Source of the DNA: CAILZL01 sp963748005
Lineage (GTDB): Bacteria; Pseudomonadota; Gammaproteobacteria; Steroidobacterales; Steroidobacteraceae
Length of the DNA stretch: 64,000 nt
Reading direction: 5' to 3'
Assembly (NCBI GenBank): GCA_963748005.1
Contig: CAVVHH010000002.1
Coordinates: forward strand, 2,728,001-2,792,000
The translations under genes and the position numbers were made by a program. Below are positions 25,801 to 34,517 of this stretch, one piece after another (position 1 is the stretch's first letter; every line of letters begins with the position of its first letter). Below the pieces are notes generated by a model. It did no database searches. It saw only the letters and a program-made list of their open reading frames with translations, and was not told the DNA's origin.

Positions 25801-28800
25801 ATGAACCTGCTGAACAAGAAGAGGAATGGATAGATCTGACCACTGATGATCTTGAGATGATGTTGAGTCAGCCACTGTCAAGCATTCTCGCGCAGGGTGC
25901 TGAGCCTGCGATCGACGAAGTTGCCGTTTCTGCCGGGAGTGACGGACAGGAGCTGTTCATCGACGAAACCATGCAGGATCAGGCAGCTGCTGCGAGTATT
26001 GCAGTGCCCGAGATCGAGCCCGAACCGCAAACCATCATTGAAACCGCCGCATGGGCCGCGAATTTTGCTTCCCCCGTATTGGGTGAACTTGAGGCAGCGA
26101 CTCACCTTTCAGCAGCCGGTACGCAGGATGCACAACAGATGGATGCTGCCGCACAGCGTGACGCCATGCCTGCTGCAGCAACGCTGCATTCGTCTCTGCA
26201 GGAAGTACCAGCGGAACCGGAAAACGAGGACATGGATGATGACTTTGATGCCGATGTTGCGGCCATTTTCACCGAGGAAGCTACTGAATTACTGGAAGCG
26301 GCTGATCATTCATTGCAGGGCTGGCGTGATGACCGTGGCAACAATCAGAATGTCCATGAACTCAAACGCGCCCTGCATACCCTGAAGGGTGGTGCGCGCA
26401 TGGCGGGCATCCGCGCCATGGGTGATCTCAGTCACGAGCTGGAATCCTTCATGGAGCTGGTCGAGCACGGCGGCGTGCCCGCCACGCCCGACGTATTTGC
26501 GCTGCTACAAACCAGTCTCGACGAATTGAACCAGATGCGCGACACGGTCAATCAGGGTCGGCGTGTCAAAGCTGCGCGCTACTTGATGGAACGCATCAAG
26601 GCGTTGGGTCGTGGTCAGGTGCTGCCAGCCGTTGCGCCTGCAGAGGCGCCGCAGAGTGCGCCAATAGACATGGAGGCGGAGGCAGGGACGATGTCGGTGG
26701 AGACATTGTCCGAAGAAGTCATTGAGCTCAGCTCGGAATTGCCGGTGCTGGATGAGCCCCCTGATCAGTTTGAAGGGGTTAAAGAAGAAGCGTCGGAGGA
26801 CATAGATCTATCTGCGTTTGTTGAAACACTTGCCGACGTCGACGCGACACCCGCTGGAGCAGGTGCGGCAACGCCGGAACTGACGGCCGAGTTTGATGTG
26901 GGTGATCTGACGCAGCATGGCTTGACGGCCCTGGGGGCGCCGCCTGCCGAAGGCACCATCGATTTTGAACTTCCTGATACCAGGCAGATGCCGGTTTTGG
27001 TGCTGCCCCCCGAGCCTGCGCCGCCCGAAGAATCAGCGAGCGCCGAGGTTCAATCTGAAGAACCGCCTACACTGTCCGATGTGGTGGCAGTGGGTGCTGC
27101 GCCGGAAGCCCCGTCACCGGTTGCTTCGACTGTGCCATCGCCAGAGCCGGTTGTCGCTGCGGCGCCCTCAGCGCTGGCTGCCACAGCATTGCCGCCTGGT
27201 CGCGTATCGCCTGCGCACGAGCGCGGTGAAGTGGCGCGTGTGGATGCCGATCTGCTCGATAGCCTGCTTAACAATGCCGGTGAAGTCAGCATTCTGCGTT
27301 CGCGTCTGGAACAGCAGGTGTCGTCGCTGGATTTCAATCTGTCGGAGCTGGGGCGCACCGTTACACGCCTGAAGGATCAATTGCGCAAGCTGGAAATCGA
27401 AACTGAAGCGCAGATCCTGCACAAACATCAGGACGACTCCAGAGGCCGCGAGGATTTCGATCCACTGGAGCTGGATCGCTACTCCACCATCCAGCAATTC
27501 TCACGGGCGCTGGCTGAGTCGGTCAGCGACGTGGATTCCATCGAAGGACTGCTGGAAACCATGACGCGCGAAGCGCAGAACCTGTTGCTGCAACAGGCGC
27601 GTGTGGTGACTGAATTGCAGAATGGCCTCATGCGCACGCGCATGGTGCCATTTTCGCGGCATGCGCAGCGCCTGACGCGTCTGGTGCGACAGGTCGCCGG
27701 TGATACCGGCAAGCGTGTCGAGCTGAATATCAGTGGTGCCGGCGGCGAACTGGATCGGCAGGTGCTCGAACGCATGCTTCCACCGTTTGAACACATGTTG
27801 CGCAACTCGGTAATACATGGCATCGAAATGCCGGAGGAACGTCGCGCCCGCGGCAAATCTGAAGGCGGCACCATCAATGTTGGTCTGCGTCGTGAAGGCG
27901 CGGAAATGGTTATTACCCTGCAGGATGACGGGCGCGGCATCGACGTGAATGCCGTGCGCGAAAAAGCCAGGGCCAAGGGCCTGATTACCGGCGATCGCGC
28001 GCTTACCGATGAAGAAGCGCTGCAGCTGATTCTGGAGCCGGGTTTCAGCACAGCCAGCACAATCACCCAGCATGCCGGCCGCGGCGTGGGCATGGATGTG
28101 GTGGTGACCGAGATAAAGAAGCTCGGCGGCGCCTTGTTTACCGAAAGCAAGCAGGGCGAAGGTGTCAAGTTCACTATCCGTTTGCCGTTCACGCTGGCTA
28201 TCAGCCAGTCGTTGTTGGTGCGTGTGGGTGAAAGTGAGATTTACGCGCTGCCGCTGCCGACCGTGGAAGGCGTGGTGCGCCTGCCGGTAGCTGAGGTGCA
28301 AACGCACCTCAAGCATGACGCACCCAGTTTTGAATACGGTGGTCAGTTGTACAAGGTGCAGCATCTCGGCGCCTTCATTGATGCCGGTCCCTCGGTGCTG
28401 CCGGAGTCCGGTGACGTGCCGGTGGTGCTGATCAAGGCAGGCGAACATTCCACCGCTCTGGTCACTGATGAATTGCTCGGCAATCGCGAGATTGTGGTGA
28501 AGTCGGTTGGCCCGCAGGTGTCGAGTATTCGCGGCATTTCCGGCGCCACCATTCTAGGCGATGGTCGAGTTGTCATCATTCTTGATATGGGTGCGCTGGT
28601 GCGCTCCGAATGGCGTGAGCGTCCTGCGGGTGATCTGGCGGCGCGTGGCGAAGACCGGCGTATCTTCGCGCTGGTGGTGGACGACTCCATTACCGTGCGT
28701 CGCGTGACGCAGCGCCTGCTGGAACGCCACGGCATGCGCGTGCTGACCGCGAAGGATGGTGTGGATGCGCTGGAAATCCTGCAGGAACACATTCCGGATG

Positions 28801-29048
28801 TGATCCTGCTCGACATCGAGATGCCGCGCATGGATGGCTATGAGCTGGCTACGCAGGTGCGCAGTGATCAGCGTCTGGCCGATATCCCGATTGTGATGAT
28901 CACTTCACGCGTCAGCGACAAGCATCGCGCCCGTGCCATTGAAATCGGCGTGAATGACTATCTCGGCAAGCCCTATCAGGAAAACCAGCTGCTCGATGCC
29001 ATCGAACCGCTGGTGCATGCGCGGCGCCGCAAGCAGATGGCAAGTTAG
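22818..29048 (+). CDS. chpA: Hybrid chemotaxis histidine kinase ChpA (PilL)
   Basis: This 2076-residue CheA-type kinase phosphorylates PilG and PilH. The N-terminal part has degenerate Hpt-like helical bundles. Clear phosphotransfer sites are His701 (FHTLKGSG), His867 (CHTLSGAS, Ser in place of the usual Lys) and His1187 (LHTLKGGA), joined by acidic, Ala/Pro-rich linkers. The kinase core follows, with a dimerisation helix near 1480 (LLDSLLNNAGEV), the ATP-site Asn1663 (MLRNSVIHGIEMPEE), DDGRGID, and GRGVGMDVV. A CheW domain and a C-terminal receiver with Asp1999 (ILLDIEMPRMDGYE) complete it. The operon lacks pilK and chpB, the adaptation enzymes. Confidence 0.95.
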   Translation: MSEVSTQTLHVVARELNNELNDARAALELFGEQQDQVELLAKCREHLRQVRGALRLVEVFGAALLVEEMEQLAQYLIDNIAEQRHLAEGLDALMRAMVQLPTYLERVMGGSRDMALVLLPLLNDLRAVRGNPLLSEGTLLLLNLSSDKQASPVAPAPGEAAMSVALWSRKMRTRFQLGLLGWIKGERVDQNLEILARAAEKMEQVATTQPVFQLWWVVGAVVEALRDKGLDGTASVKRLLGQADRQMKRLYEQGEQHYCNQPPLDLLNNLLYYVARATSDGPRVTAVRASFRLNELLPVDEQVEAARESLSAPSIKLMKTVAGAIKEDLARVKDALDIFVRRGGSNLEELNPQLELLKKIGDTLGVLGLGELREKVQQQTTHLQRLLQGGTQPDEASLLAMAATLINVEDNLDEQLIGLIVPSAGATTGGETPADTSVEKSADRDIEFRQVSEAVLRECIVNMARIKEAIALALEKPGEAQALDQIPHLMRGITAGLLMLGKARAVEITERIRKALARYARPDVAPQMSEKMDRLADAIVAVEYYLETLQAGRSDPWYMLDNAENCLRVLDELSTGLTGLQRMPQLTPTHAPVDATVAIASQAARQRAQSTDTERTMVLPDTGQTVTQSTVVSITNEAQVRAEPGLPPVLVRPPDKADPEFLELFIEEARDEIAKLGSLLSRWDDNPLDQDALTNLRRSFHTLKGSGRLVGAQLIGEFAWSIESLLNRVISKTLERTPEMMELLRQALAVLPQLVEQLEVGRPPDVPVAPLIGRAHAMAGVRDHVVPQPQPQPQPASADFTQTVLTAEEPVLAAPAVAAAPPMDPTLHDIFAKEVAGHLAEIRDYIANCDNTLPPYAVTEALHRACHTLSGASKTAGARHSIKIAEPLNHYVRKLYDNGASLPADGLQLLKDAVAAIEHIIANINESTVFFSSQADIAERLQQLEQRLDSELTARAAAPDATGMMPLPQFDNGSIGAVAGAQPGVTLSQSATPADEPAEQEEEWIDLTTDDLEMMLSQPLSSILAQGAEPAIDEVAVSAGSDGQELFIDETMQDQAAAASIAVPEIEPEPQTIIETAAWAANFASPVLGELEAATHLSAAGTQDAQQMDAAAQRDAMPAAATLHSSLQEVPAEPENEDMDDDFDADVAAIFTEEATELLEAADHSLQGWRDDRGNNQNVHELKRALHTLKGGARMAGIRAMGDLSHELESFMELVEHGGVPATPDVFALLQTSLDELNQMRDTVNQGRRVKAARYLMERIKALGRGQVLPAVAPAEAPQSAPIDMEAEAGTMSVETLSEEVIELSSELPVLDEPPDQFEGVKEEASEDIDLSAFVETLADVDATPAGAGAATPELTAEFDVGDLTQHGLTALGAPPAEGTIDFELPDTRQMPVLVLPPEPAPPEESASAEVQSEEPPTLSDVVAVGAAPEAPSPVASTVPSPEPVVAAAPSALAATALPPGRVSPAHERGEVARVDADLLDSLLNNAGEVSILRSRLEQQVSSLDFNLSELGRTVTRLKDQLRKLEIETEAQILHKHQDDSRGREDFDPLELDRYSTIQQFSRALAESVSDVDSIEGLLETMTREAQNLLLQQARVVTELQNGLMRTRMVPFSRHAQRLTRLVRQVAGDTGKRVELNISGAGGELDRQVLERMLPPFEHMLRNSVIHGIEMPEERRARGKSEGGTINVGLRREGAEMVITLQDDGRGIDVNAVREKARAKGLITGDRALTDEEALQLILEPGFSTASTITQHAGRGVGMDVVVTEIKKLGGALFTESKQGEGVKFTIRLPFTLAISQSLLVRVGESEIYALPLPTVEGVVRLPVAEVQTHLKHDAPSFEYGGQLYKVQHLGAFIDAGPSVLPESGDVPVVLIKAGEHSTALVTDELLGNREIVVKSVGPQVSSIRGISGATILGDGRVVIILDMGALVRSEWRERPAGDLAARGEDRRIFALVVDDSITVRRVTQRLLERHGMRVLTAKDGVDALEILQEHIPDVILLDIEMPRMDGYELATQVRSDQRLADIPIVMITSRVSDKHRARAIEIGVNDYLGKPYQENQLLDAIEPLVHARRRKQMAS
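25176..25199 (+). repeat. In-frame hexanucleotide microsatellite (CCGCAG)4 in chpA
   Basis: Four perfect CCGCAG units encode a Pro-Gln linker after the first true Hpt domain of ChpA. Copy-number changes would alter linker length without a frameshift. The repeat is short, so it may simply be a low-complexity linker. Confidence 0.6.
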
Positions 29049-29088
29049 CCGAATCCATGGCAGCGGAAGAGTTTTAGAGTAAACACCA

Positions 29089-29556
29089 ATGAACGCAGTC
29101 AGCGATGAGCTCTACAGTCTGCTGGTACCGCTGGGCGAGGAACGCCTGCTGGTGCCGCGCGCCTGCGTGGCCGAAGTAGTGACCTGGCAACAGCCCGAAG
29201 CCGTAGACAACGCGCCGCAATGGTATCTGGGCAATCTGCAATGGAACGGCCGCGTCGTGCCGGTGGTGTCGTTTGAAGCGGCCTGCGGCAAACATATTCC
29301 TATCGCCGGTGGTCGTACCCGCATCATCGTCTGCGTGGCCATCAGCGGCAAACTCACCAGCGGTTACTTCGGCATTGTCACGCAGGGCTTCCCGCAGCTG
29401 GTGCGATTGGGTCCCGACATCGTCAAGCCCGACCCCAATCAACCCTTTTTCGATCGCCAACCAGTGCTGTGCCAGGTGCGCATGATCAACGAAGCGCCGC
29501 TGATTCCCGACTTCGAGCGACTGGAACAGATGATCAGCGAGGAGATGCGTGGCTAG
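29089..29556 (+). CDS. chpC: CheW-domain protein ChpC
   Basis: The 155-residue protein is one CheW-like domain, from LYSLLVPLGEERLLVPRACVAEVV through WNGRVVPVVSFEAACG to LCQVRMINEAPLIPDFERLE. As in Pseudomonas ChpC, it would link additional receptors to ChpA. It starts 40 bases after chpA and is the last gene of the operon before the accessory island. The chpB, chpD and chpE genes seen in Pseudomonas are absent. Confidence 0.87.
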   Translation: MNAVSDELYSLLVPLGEERLLVPRACVAEVVTWQQPEAVDNAPQWYLGNLQWNGRVVPVVSFEAACGKHIPIAGGRTRIIVCVAISGKLTSGYFGIVTQGFPQLVRLGPDIVKPDPNQPFFDRQPVLCQVRMINEAPLIPDFERLEQMISEEMRG

Positions 29557-29579
29557 CTTGCCGATTGATGAGGGGACAT

Positions 29580-29606
29580 CAGGCTGACTGCGCGTCAGTC
29601 AGCCTG
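29580..29606 (+). terminator. Perfect hairpin after the pil-chp operon
   Basis: CAGGCTGACT (29580-29589) pairs perfectly with AGTCAGCCTG (29597-29606), 24 bases past the chpC stop. The stem is long, but the tail (AAACTGGCGTTTG) is only weakly T-rich. It may act as a transcript end with processing, or as a weak intrinsic terminator. Confidence 0.4.
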
Positions 29607-29677
29607 AAACTGGCGTTTGTGCTTGCCGTGCGCATCTATACATAAGAAAAGCTCCGGCCATTTGCGGGAGGGGATTC

Positions 29678-30529
29678 GTGAGACAGCGTCGACACTGGAT
29701 GGTGGCCTTGGTTCTGGCGGTCCTGGCGGCAACTGTTCCGGTGCGGCTCATGGCCGCGCAGCCTGTGGCTCCCGTACCAAGGCTGGCGAATGGCAAGCCC
29801 GACTTGAGCGGGCATTGGTCCAATCTCCATGTCACCAACATGGCATTGCGCGTGGTCGATCCCAGGACGCGCGAGCCGCTGAAGTTCGCGCGGCAGGGCG
29901 AGTTGATTCCCGGCGCCAAACCGTCCGCAGCCGGCACCACGCCGCGGTCCTTCGATCTGCCCTATACCGAATGGGGCCTGCGCAAGTGGCGCGACTACGA
30001 TCCGGCCAACAAGGGCGACTACGCCGGCAACTGCCTGCCGTACGGCATGTCCCGCAACATCAATTCGCCGCATGGTGTGCAGATCGTCCAGAATCCCGAT
30101 GCAATAGTATTGCTGTTCGAGCAGAACACCTGGTTTCACTGGGTACCCACCTCGCCAAGCTTCAAGTGGCCGGCGGACCTGCCGCCGTCATGGAACGGTG
30201 TGTCCATGGGCCGGTGGGAAGGCGACACGCTCATCATCGAGACGAGGAATTTCAATGGCTATACCAAGCTCGATGGCGCGGGTCATCCGCACAGCAAGGA
30301 CATGGTGATGATCAATACCTTTACTCGCACGGATGCAAATACCATGACGCATACGGTGACTGTACATGACCCCAAAACCTACACGCAGGACTGGATGAGC
30401 ATCCGCACCTGGCGACTCAGGCCATCCTCTGATGTACTGATGGAATATTCCTGCGAAGAGAACAATCTGCAGAACATCGTGGACGGCGTCATCAAGGTCT
30501 GGACGCCGGACGAGGATGAAGAAGAATAA
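29678..30529 (+). CDS. Exported protein of unknown function, NCLP/GRWEG family (module copy 1)
   Basis: The 283-residue protein has a signal peptide (cleavage around RLMAA). I do not know a biochemical function. Recognisable landmarks are KPDLSGHWSN near the mature start, NCLPYGM, MGRWEGDTLIIET and a terminal acidic tail. The same landmarks appear in the protein at 34518-35378 (NCLPEGL and IGRWEGQTLVVDT), so the two are paralogs. Each is followed by a DUF6152-like gene. The GTG start at 29678 follows GGGAGGGG. It is the first gene of the island and is probably periplasmic. Confidence 0.7.
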   Translation: MRQRRHWMVALVLAVLAATVPVRLMAAQPVAPVPRLANGKPDLSGHWSNLHVTNMALRVVDPRTREPLKFARQGELIPGAKPSAAGTTPRSFDLPYTEWGLRKWRDYDPANKGDYAGNCLPYGMSRNINSPHGVQIVQNPDAIVLLFEQNTWFHWVPTSPSFKWPADLPPSWNGVSMGRWEGDTLIIETRNFNGYTKLDGAGHPHSKDMVMINTFTRTDANTMTHTVTVHDPKTYTQDWMSIRTWRLRPSSDVLMEYSCEENNLQNIVDGVIKVWTPDEDEEE

Positions 30530-30582
30530 CCATGCACCATTGCATGCGACACAAAGGTATCCGGCAGAAGGAGAAGGTCACA

Positions 30583-30996
30583 ATGAGCAAGGCATTCAAG
30601 ATCATGCTGACGACAGGGCTTGCAGCCATGTTGAGCATGCCGCTGGCTGCACATCACTCAACCTCCACGGAATACGATACCAGCAAGCCGGTTACGTTCA
30701 CCGGCAAGGTGGTCAAGGTGGACTGGAGAAATCCGCACATATACACGCACATTGAGGCCAGGGATGAAGCCGGCGCACTGGTGGTCTTTCATGTGGAGGG
30801 TGGCACACCCAACTCTCTGTATCGGCTGGGCTGGCGACCCGATACGCTGAAAGCGGGAGATACGGTCAGTGTCAGCGGCTGGCGGTCCCGGAACCCGGCG
30901 TCGACAAATGTCGGCATGGCCACGATAAAGGGCGCAGACGGCAAGGTGATCTTTATTACTCCGGGGCGAAACGCAATTGAAGAAGCGACAAAGTAG
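30583..30996 (+). CDS. DUF6152-like small exported protein (module copy 1)
   Basis: The 137-residue protein has a signal peptide whose likely cleavage (LAA before HHS) leaves histidines at or next to the mature N-terminus. The body is a compact beta domain: FTGKVVKVDWRNPHIYTH, a GWRPDTLKAGDTVSVSGW segment, and a final GKVIFITPG strand. This layout is shared with the protein at 34124-34492. AAGGAGA precedes the ATG; the frame opens 17 codons earlier. It is translated just after the NCLP/GRWEG protein. The function is unknown; metal binding through the N-terminal His pair is only a hypothesis. Confidence 0.7.
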   Translation: MSKAFKIMLTTGLAAMLSMPLAAHHSTSTEYDTSKPVTFTGKVVKVDWRNPHIYTHIEARDEAGALVVFHVEGGTPNSLYRLGWRPDTLKAGDTVSVSGWRSRNPASTNVGMATIKGADGKVIFITPGRNAIEEATK

Positions 30997-31004
30997 CGTT
31001 GTGT

Positions 31005-31544
31005 TCAGTTGAGGCTGGCAAGCTTGCGGGCCTCGGCGCAGGGTCCGGGACCTGTTTCAGCTGTCGGTCCTTCGCAATCGTGCCGCGTGCCCGGTCCCAT
31101 GCCGAAAATCATCACCACTGCGTCCTCGTTGCCGGCGCGCGCGCCGTCGTAATGAACTTCCCGACCAGTGTGCACGACGAAAGTATCGGGCTTGATGGGC
31201 ACGGTAATGTCTGGATCATATTTCGCACCAGTGGCCGCCCACCACGTCCCATTCAGTACCATGATGTATCGGTCGTTCTCGTGGTAGTGAGGGCGGCTGA
31301 AGTGGCCGGGATGAAATCGGTTCAACACCACGTAAAGGCCAGGCTTGGCTGGATCGCCAACCACTGTGGCGGATTCCGCGCCAGGCAAGCCGGCCGCCGG
31401 TGCCCACTTGATGTTCTCGGGTAGCGTGTACTTGAACGCTTTCGGATTGAGCGTGGAAATATCGGGAACACTGGCAATACCCGCTGCGTAACCCCCTCCT
31501 GCCGCTACAGCCAGCGAGGCCACCGCGATAAAAGTCTTTTTCAT
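31005..31544 (-). CDS. Exported cupin-domain protein
   Basis: The 179-residue protein has a signal peptide (cleavage near GYAAG) and a cupin core. The first motif, FHPGHFSRPHYHENDRYIMV, holds three histidines and an acidic residue suited to metal binding; the second is weaker (HTGREVHYDG). GGAG lies six bases before the ATG at 31544. It is convergent with the DUF6152-like gene. Periplasmic cupins of this type could bind or oxidise phenolics, but the role here is inferred only from the neighbours. Confidence 0.75.
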   Translation of the reverse strand: MKKTFIAVASLAVAAGGGYAAGIASVPDISTLNPKAFKYTLPENIKWAPAAGLPGAESATVVGDPAKPGLYVVLNRFHPGHFSRPHYHENDRYIMVLNGTWWAATGAKYDPDITVPIKPDTFVVHTGREVHYDGARAGNEDAVVMIFGMGPGTRHDCEGPTAETGPGPCAEARKLASLN

Positions 31545-31691
31545 GTTCTGCTCCAGGGTCGTTGCGAATTGCAAGCTTTCAACAGAGTCCCATCGGGGCT
31601 GCATCTCTCAAGCCACGGCGTTCATGAAGTGTGAGATTATGCCTGAGCGCTGTTCGTCGCTAATAACACTTCCAAGACGGGGACATTGCCA

Positions 31692-33053
31692 ATGGATAAA
31701 CCCATGCCTGCGGGATCGGCCATCAACATCAGCAAGTGGCTGGAGGGGAGCCACTTCAACAACTTCCATTGGGTGCTGTTCTTCCTGGGTTTCGGTTCGT
31801 TTGCGCTCGATGGTTATTGCCTGCTGGTTTATGGCGCGGCGGTGCCACTGCTGCTGGAGTCCTTCAAGATCAATCCCGCGCAGGCCGGAATCATTGGTAG
31901 TTATGCGCTTATTGGCATGGGTATCGGCGCGCTGGTGTTCGGCACGCTTGCGGACAGGATCGGCCGCAAGAAGACCATCATGCTGTGCATTGCGATTTTC
32001 TCCGTCGGCATGGTGCTGAGCGGCTTAGCCAATGATCCGGTTACTTTCGGTATTTTTCGCGCCATCACGGGATTTGGCGTCGGTGGCTGCATGCCCAACA
32101 TGGTAGCGCTGGCGACCGAGTATGCGCCGGCTCGATCTCGTGCAACCATGATCTCGATGATGCTCTCCGGCATACAGGTCGGCGGCATCCTGGCGGCGCT
32201 GGCCGGATTGTGGTTGTTTACACCCTTCGGTTGGCGTTCGGTTTTCATCGCCGGCATCATCCCGCTGCTGGTGTTGGTGCTGTATTTCAAATACCTGCCG
32301 GATTCGCCGGTGGATCTGCTCAAGCACGATCGCATCGATCAACTCAAGTCATTGCTACGCAGGGCGCGCCCCGATGAAACGTTGGCCGATGATGCAGTGC
32401 TGCAAACTGGTATGGCCGGTGGCACCTCCAGAGCGCCGATTGCTGCCATTTTCCGGGACGGGCGTGCCTTCAGCACGGTAATGCTGTGGCTCGTGTATTT
32501 CCTGAACTTGTATACCATCTATGGTTTCAGCATCTGGCTGCCCAAACTGGTGATGAGCCAGGGATATTCCCTGGCCTCAGGTTTGACCGGTCTGCTTACG
32601 CTTTCAACCGCATCTATCATCGGCAGCTATGTAGCGGGCATCGTCGCCGACCGCTACCTCGGCAGCAGACGTACCCTGGTTGTCTTCTATGTGCTTGCCT
32701 TCGTTTCCATCGTGTCAACGGGTTACGTCACCAGTTTCTGGGCGCTGATGGTGTGCGTCAGTCTGGCGGGAGCCGGATTCAATGGTGCGCAGAATTCCTT
32801 GAATGGGTATGTCGCACCTTATTACCCGCCGGAAATGCGTTCCACAGCAATGGGATTTTGCTACGGTATTGGGCGACTGGGCGCCATCCTTGGGCCGGCA
32901 ATCACGGGATTCATGATGTCATTGCAGCTCAGTTACCAGGCCACGCTGCTGGCAATCGCCATCCCGGGGCTGATTCCGGCGATAGCAATCTTCGCAGTAC
33001 GCGATCAATACAACTTTGCGCGCCAGGTGGCTGCGCAGCAGGCTCAGTCCTGA
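31692..33053 (+). CDS. MFS transporter, aromatic acid:H+ symporter (AAHS) family
   Basis: The 453-residue protein has twelve predicted membrane helices. Family signatures are FALDGYCLLVYGAAVPLL in helix 1 (the DGYD-like motif of PcaK/BenK proteins), the loop 2-3 motif GTLADRIGRKKTIM and the later GYVAPYYPPEMRSTAMG. AAHS transporters import hydroxybenzoates, gallate or related aromatic acids with protons. The ATG at 31692 begins two codons inside the open frame. The ring-cleavage dioxygenase follows 22 bases later, so uptake and cleavage are probably co-expressed. Confidence 0.87.
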   Translation: MDKPMPAGSAINISKWLEGSHFNNFHWVLFFLGFGSFALDGYCLLVYGAAVPLLLESFKINPAQAGIIGSYALIGMGIGALVFGTLADRIGRKKTIMLCIAIFSVGMVLSGLANDPVTFGIFRAITGFGVGGCMPNMVALATEYAPARSRATMISMMLSGIQVGGILAALAGLWLFTPFGWRSVFIAGIIPLLVLVLYFKYLPDSPVDLLKHDRIDQLKSLLRRARPDETLADDAVLQTGMAGGTSRAPIAAIFRDGRAFSTVMLWLVYFLNLYTIYGFSIWLPKLVMSQGYSLASGLTGLLTLSTASIIGSYVAGIVADRYLGSRRTLVVFYVLAFVSIVSTGYVTSFWALMVCVSLAGAGFNGAQNSLNGYVAPYYPPEMRSTAMGFCYGIGRLGAILGPAITGFMMSLQLSYQATLLAIAIPGLIPAIAIFAVRDQYNFARQVAAQQAQS

Positions 33054-33075
33054 TCTTTTGAGGACGAGGAAAGTT

Positions 33076-34059
33076 ATGGCGGAAATTGTACTTGGCATGG
33101 CGGTTCCCCACGGTCCGATGCTCGGCACGTCGCCCGAGACGTGGACGACGGATGGCGATCGCGATCGGTCGAATATCCGGGAGATGTGGTACCGGAAGCG
33201 CCTGTGGAAATATCCGGAGGTGGTGCAGGAGCGCGCCGGAGAAAACTTCCTCGCGCAGTGCACGCTGGAAGAATGGACTGCGCGGCATGTGCGTTGCCAG
33301 GCTGCGCTGGAGAAAATGCGCCAGGCTTATGAAGAGGCCAAGGTCGATGTGGCGGTGATCCTGGGCAAGGATCAACAGGAAATGTTCGTGAATTTTTCAC
33401 CTTCGCTGGCCATCTATACCGGCCAGGAGATTTACAACGGGCCTCCGGGAAGATCGGTGTACGCACCGGACAAATGGATGGTTCACGACGGGCATCCAGA
33501 GCTTGCGCTGCATCTGGTGAAGACTTTGCAGGCGCAGCACTTCGATCTCATGGACCTGTTCAAGTGGCTGCCGAACACCTGGCTCAACAACACGCTGGTG
33601 GTGCCCCACGCGTACGGTTTCGTACTGCACCGGATCATGAATGATCAGCCGCCGCCTTGCGTCCCCATTCTCATGAACACGTTTTATCGGCCCACGCAGC
33701 CGCCGATTCGTCGCTGCATTGAGTTCGGTCACGCATTGGTGGATGCCATCCGCTCCTGGGACAGCGACAAGCGAGTCGCAGTGATTGCTTCGGGTGGTCT
33801 GACTCACTTCGTCTGCGATGAGGAACAGGACAGGGAGTTCATCAAATTGCTGGGGAACGGCGATCTGGAAGGGCTCGCAAACATCGATGAGCGCATTTAC
33901 CAGTCCGGTACGTCGGAAGTTAAGCTCTACGTGCCCGTGCTGATTGCCGGACAGCAAATGGGGGCCCGCATGACGATGGTTGATTACGTTCCGCTATACC
34001 GCACCGAAGCCGGCACTGGCGAGGGTATGGGCTTTTTCTATTGGGCGCCGGACAAGTAG
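33076..34059 (+). CDS. Class III extradiol ring-cleavage dioxygenase (LigB type)
   Basis: The 327-residue protein resembles the catalytic LigB subunit of protocatechuate 4,5-dioxygenase and related gallate or catechol dioxygenases. These use Fe(II) bound by two His and one Glu. Candidate ligands are the His in MAVPHGPMLG near the N-terminus and later His residues in NTLVVPHAYG and SGGLTHFVCDEEQ. GAGGA precedes the ATG. No separate LigA subunit is present. Coupled to the AAHS transporter upstream, it would open the ring of an imported dihydroxy- or trihydroxybenzoate. The substrate is not certain. Confidence 0.82.
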   Translation: MAEIVLGMAVPHGPMLGTSPETWTTDGDRDRSNIREMWYRKRLWKYPEVVQERAGENFLAQCTLEEWTARHVRCQAALEKMRQAYEEAKVDVAVILGKDQQEMFVNFSPSLAIYTGQEIYNGPPGRSVYAPDKWMVHDGHPELALHLVKTLQAQHFDLMDLFKWLPNTWLNNTLVVPHAYGFVLHRIMNDQPPPCVPILMNTFYRPTQPPIRRCIEFGHALVDAIRSWDSDKRVAVIASGGLTHFVCDEEQDREFIKLLGNGDLEGLANIDERIYQSGTSEVKLYVPVLIAGQQMGARMTMVDYVPLYRTEAGTGEGMGFFYWAPDK

Positions 34060-34123
34060 CGAGTGTGCGAATGCTCAAGGCGAAGCGCGAGAAGTGGTGG
34101 CCGCAGCAGCGCCTGAACCTTCA

Positions 34124-34492
34124 TCAGCGCTTGATCTCTTCGCCATTGACCGAGACGCTGACGAACGCGCCGCCCAGCCGGCCATCGCGGAAGGGACGTA
34201 CCTGCACCTTGACGGCATCACCGGTCTTGAGCGTGGCATGGGTCCAGCCATTGCGCGTCAGCTGACCCGGCGCGGTGAGTTCCATGGTCCACAACTGCCC
34301 ATCGCCAGCCGCCGTCACCATCAGCAGCACGTGCGGATTGGCCCACTTGAACTCCTTGACCGTGCCTTCCACCGTGACGATCTTTTCGGGTTCGTACATG
34401 GCAAAGGAGTGATGCGCATGGGCCGGGCTCATCGCCAGCGCTCCCAGCACCACTACCCCGTACATCAGCTTTTGCACTGTATTCATCATCAT
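34124..34492 (-). CDS. DUF6152-like small exported protein (module copy 2)
   Basis: The 122-residue protein has a signal peptide ending AHA directly before HHSFAMYEPEK, so the mature protein should begin with His-His. The domain (VEGTVKEFKWANPHVLLMV, LTRNGWTHATLKTGDAVKV, final GGAFVSVSVNG) parallels the protein at 30583. The start at 34492 is the first of three consecutive-frame ATGs after AGGA. It follows its NCLP/GRWEG partner by 25 bases and is convergent with the dioxygenase gene. Confidence 0.72.
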   Translation of the reverse strand: MMMNTVQKLMYGVVVLGALAMSPAHAHHSFAMYEPEKIVTVEGTVKEFKWANPHVLLMVTAAGDGQLWTMELTAPGQLTRNGWTHATLKTGDAVKVQVRPFRDGRLGGAFVSVSVNGEEIKR

Positions 34493-34517
34493 CGAGTCCT
34501 GTAACGCTTGATTGCTA

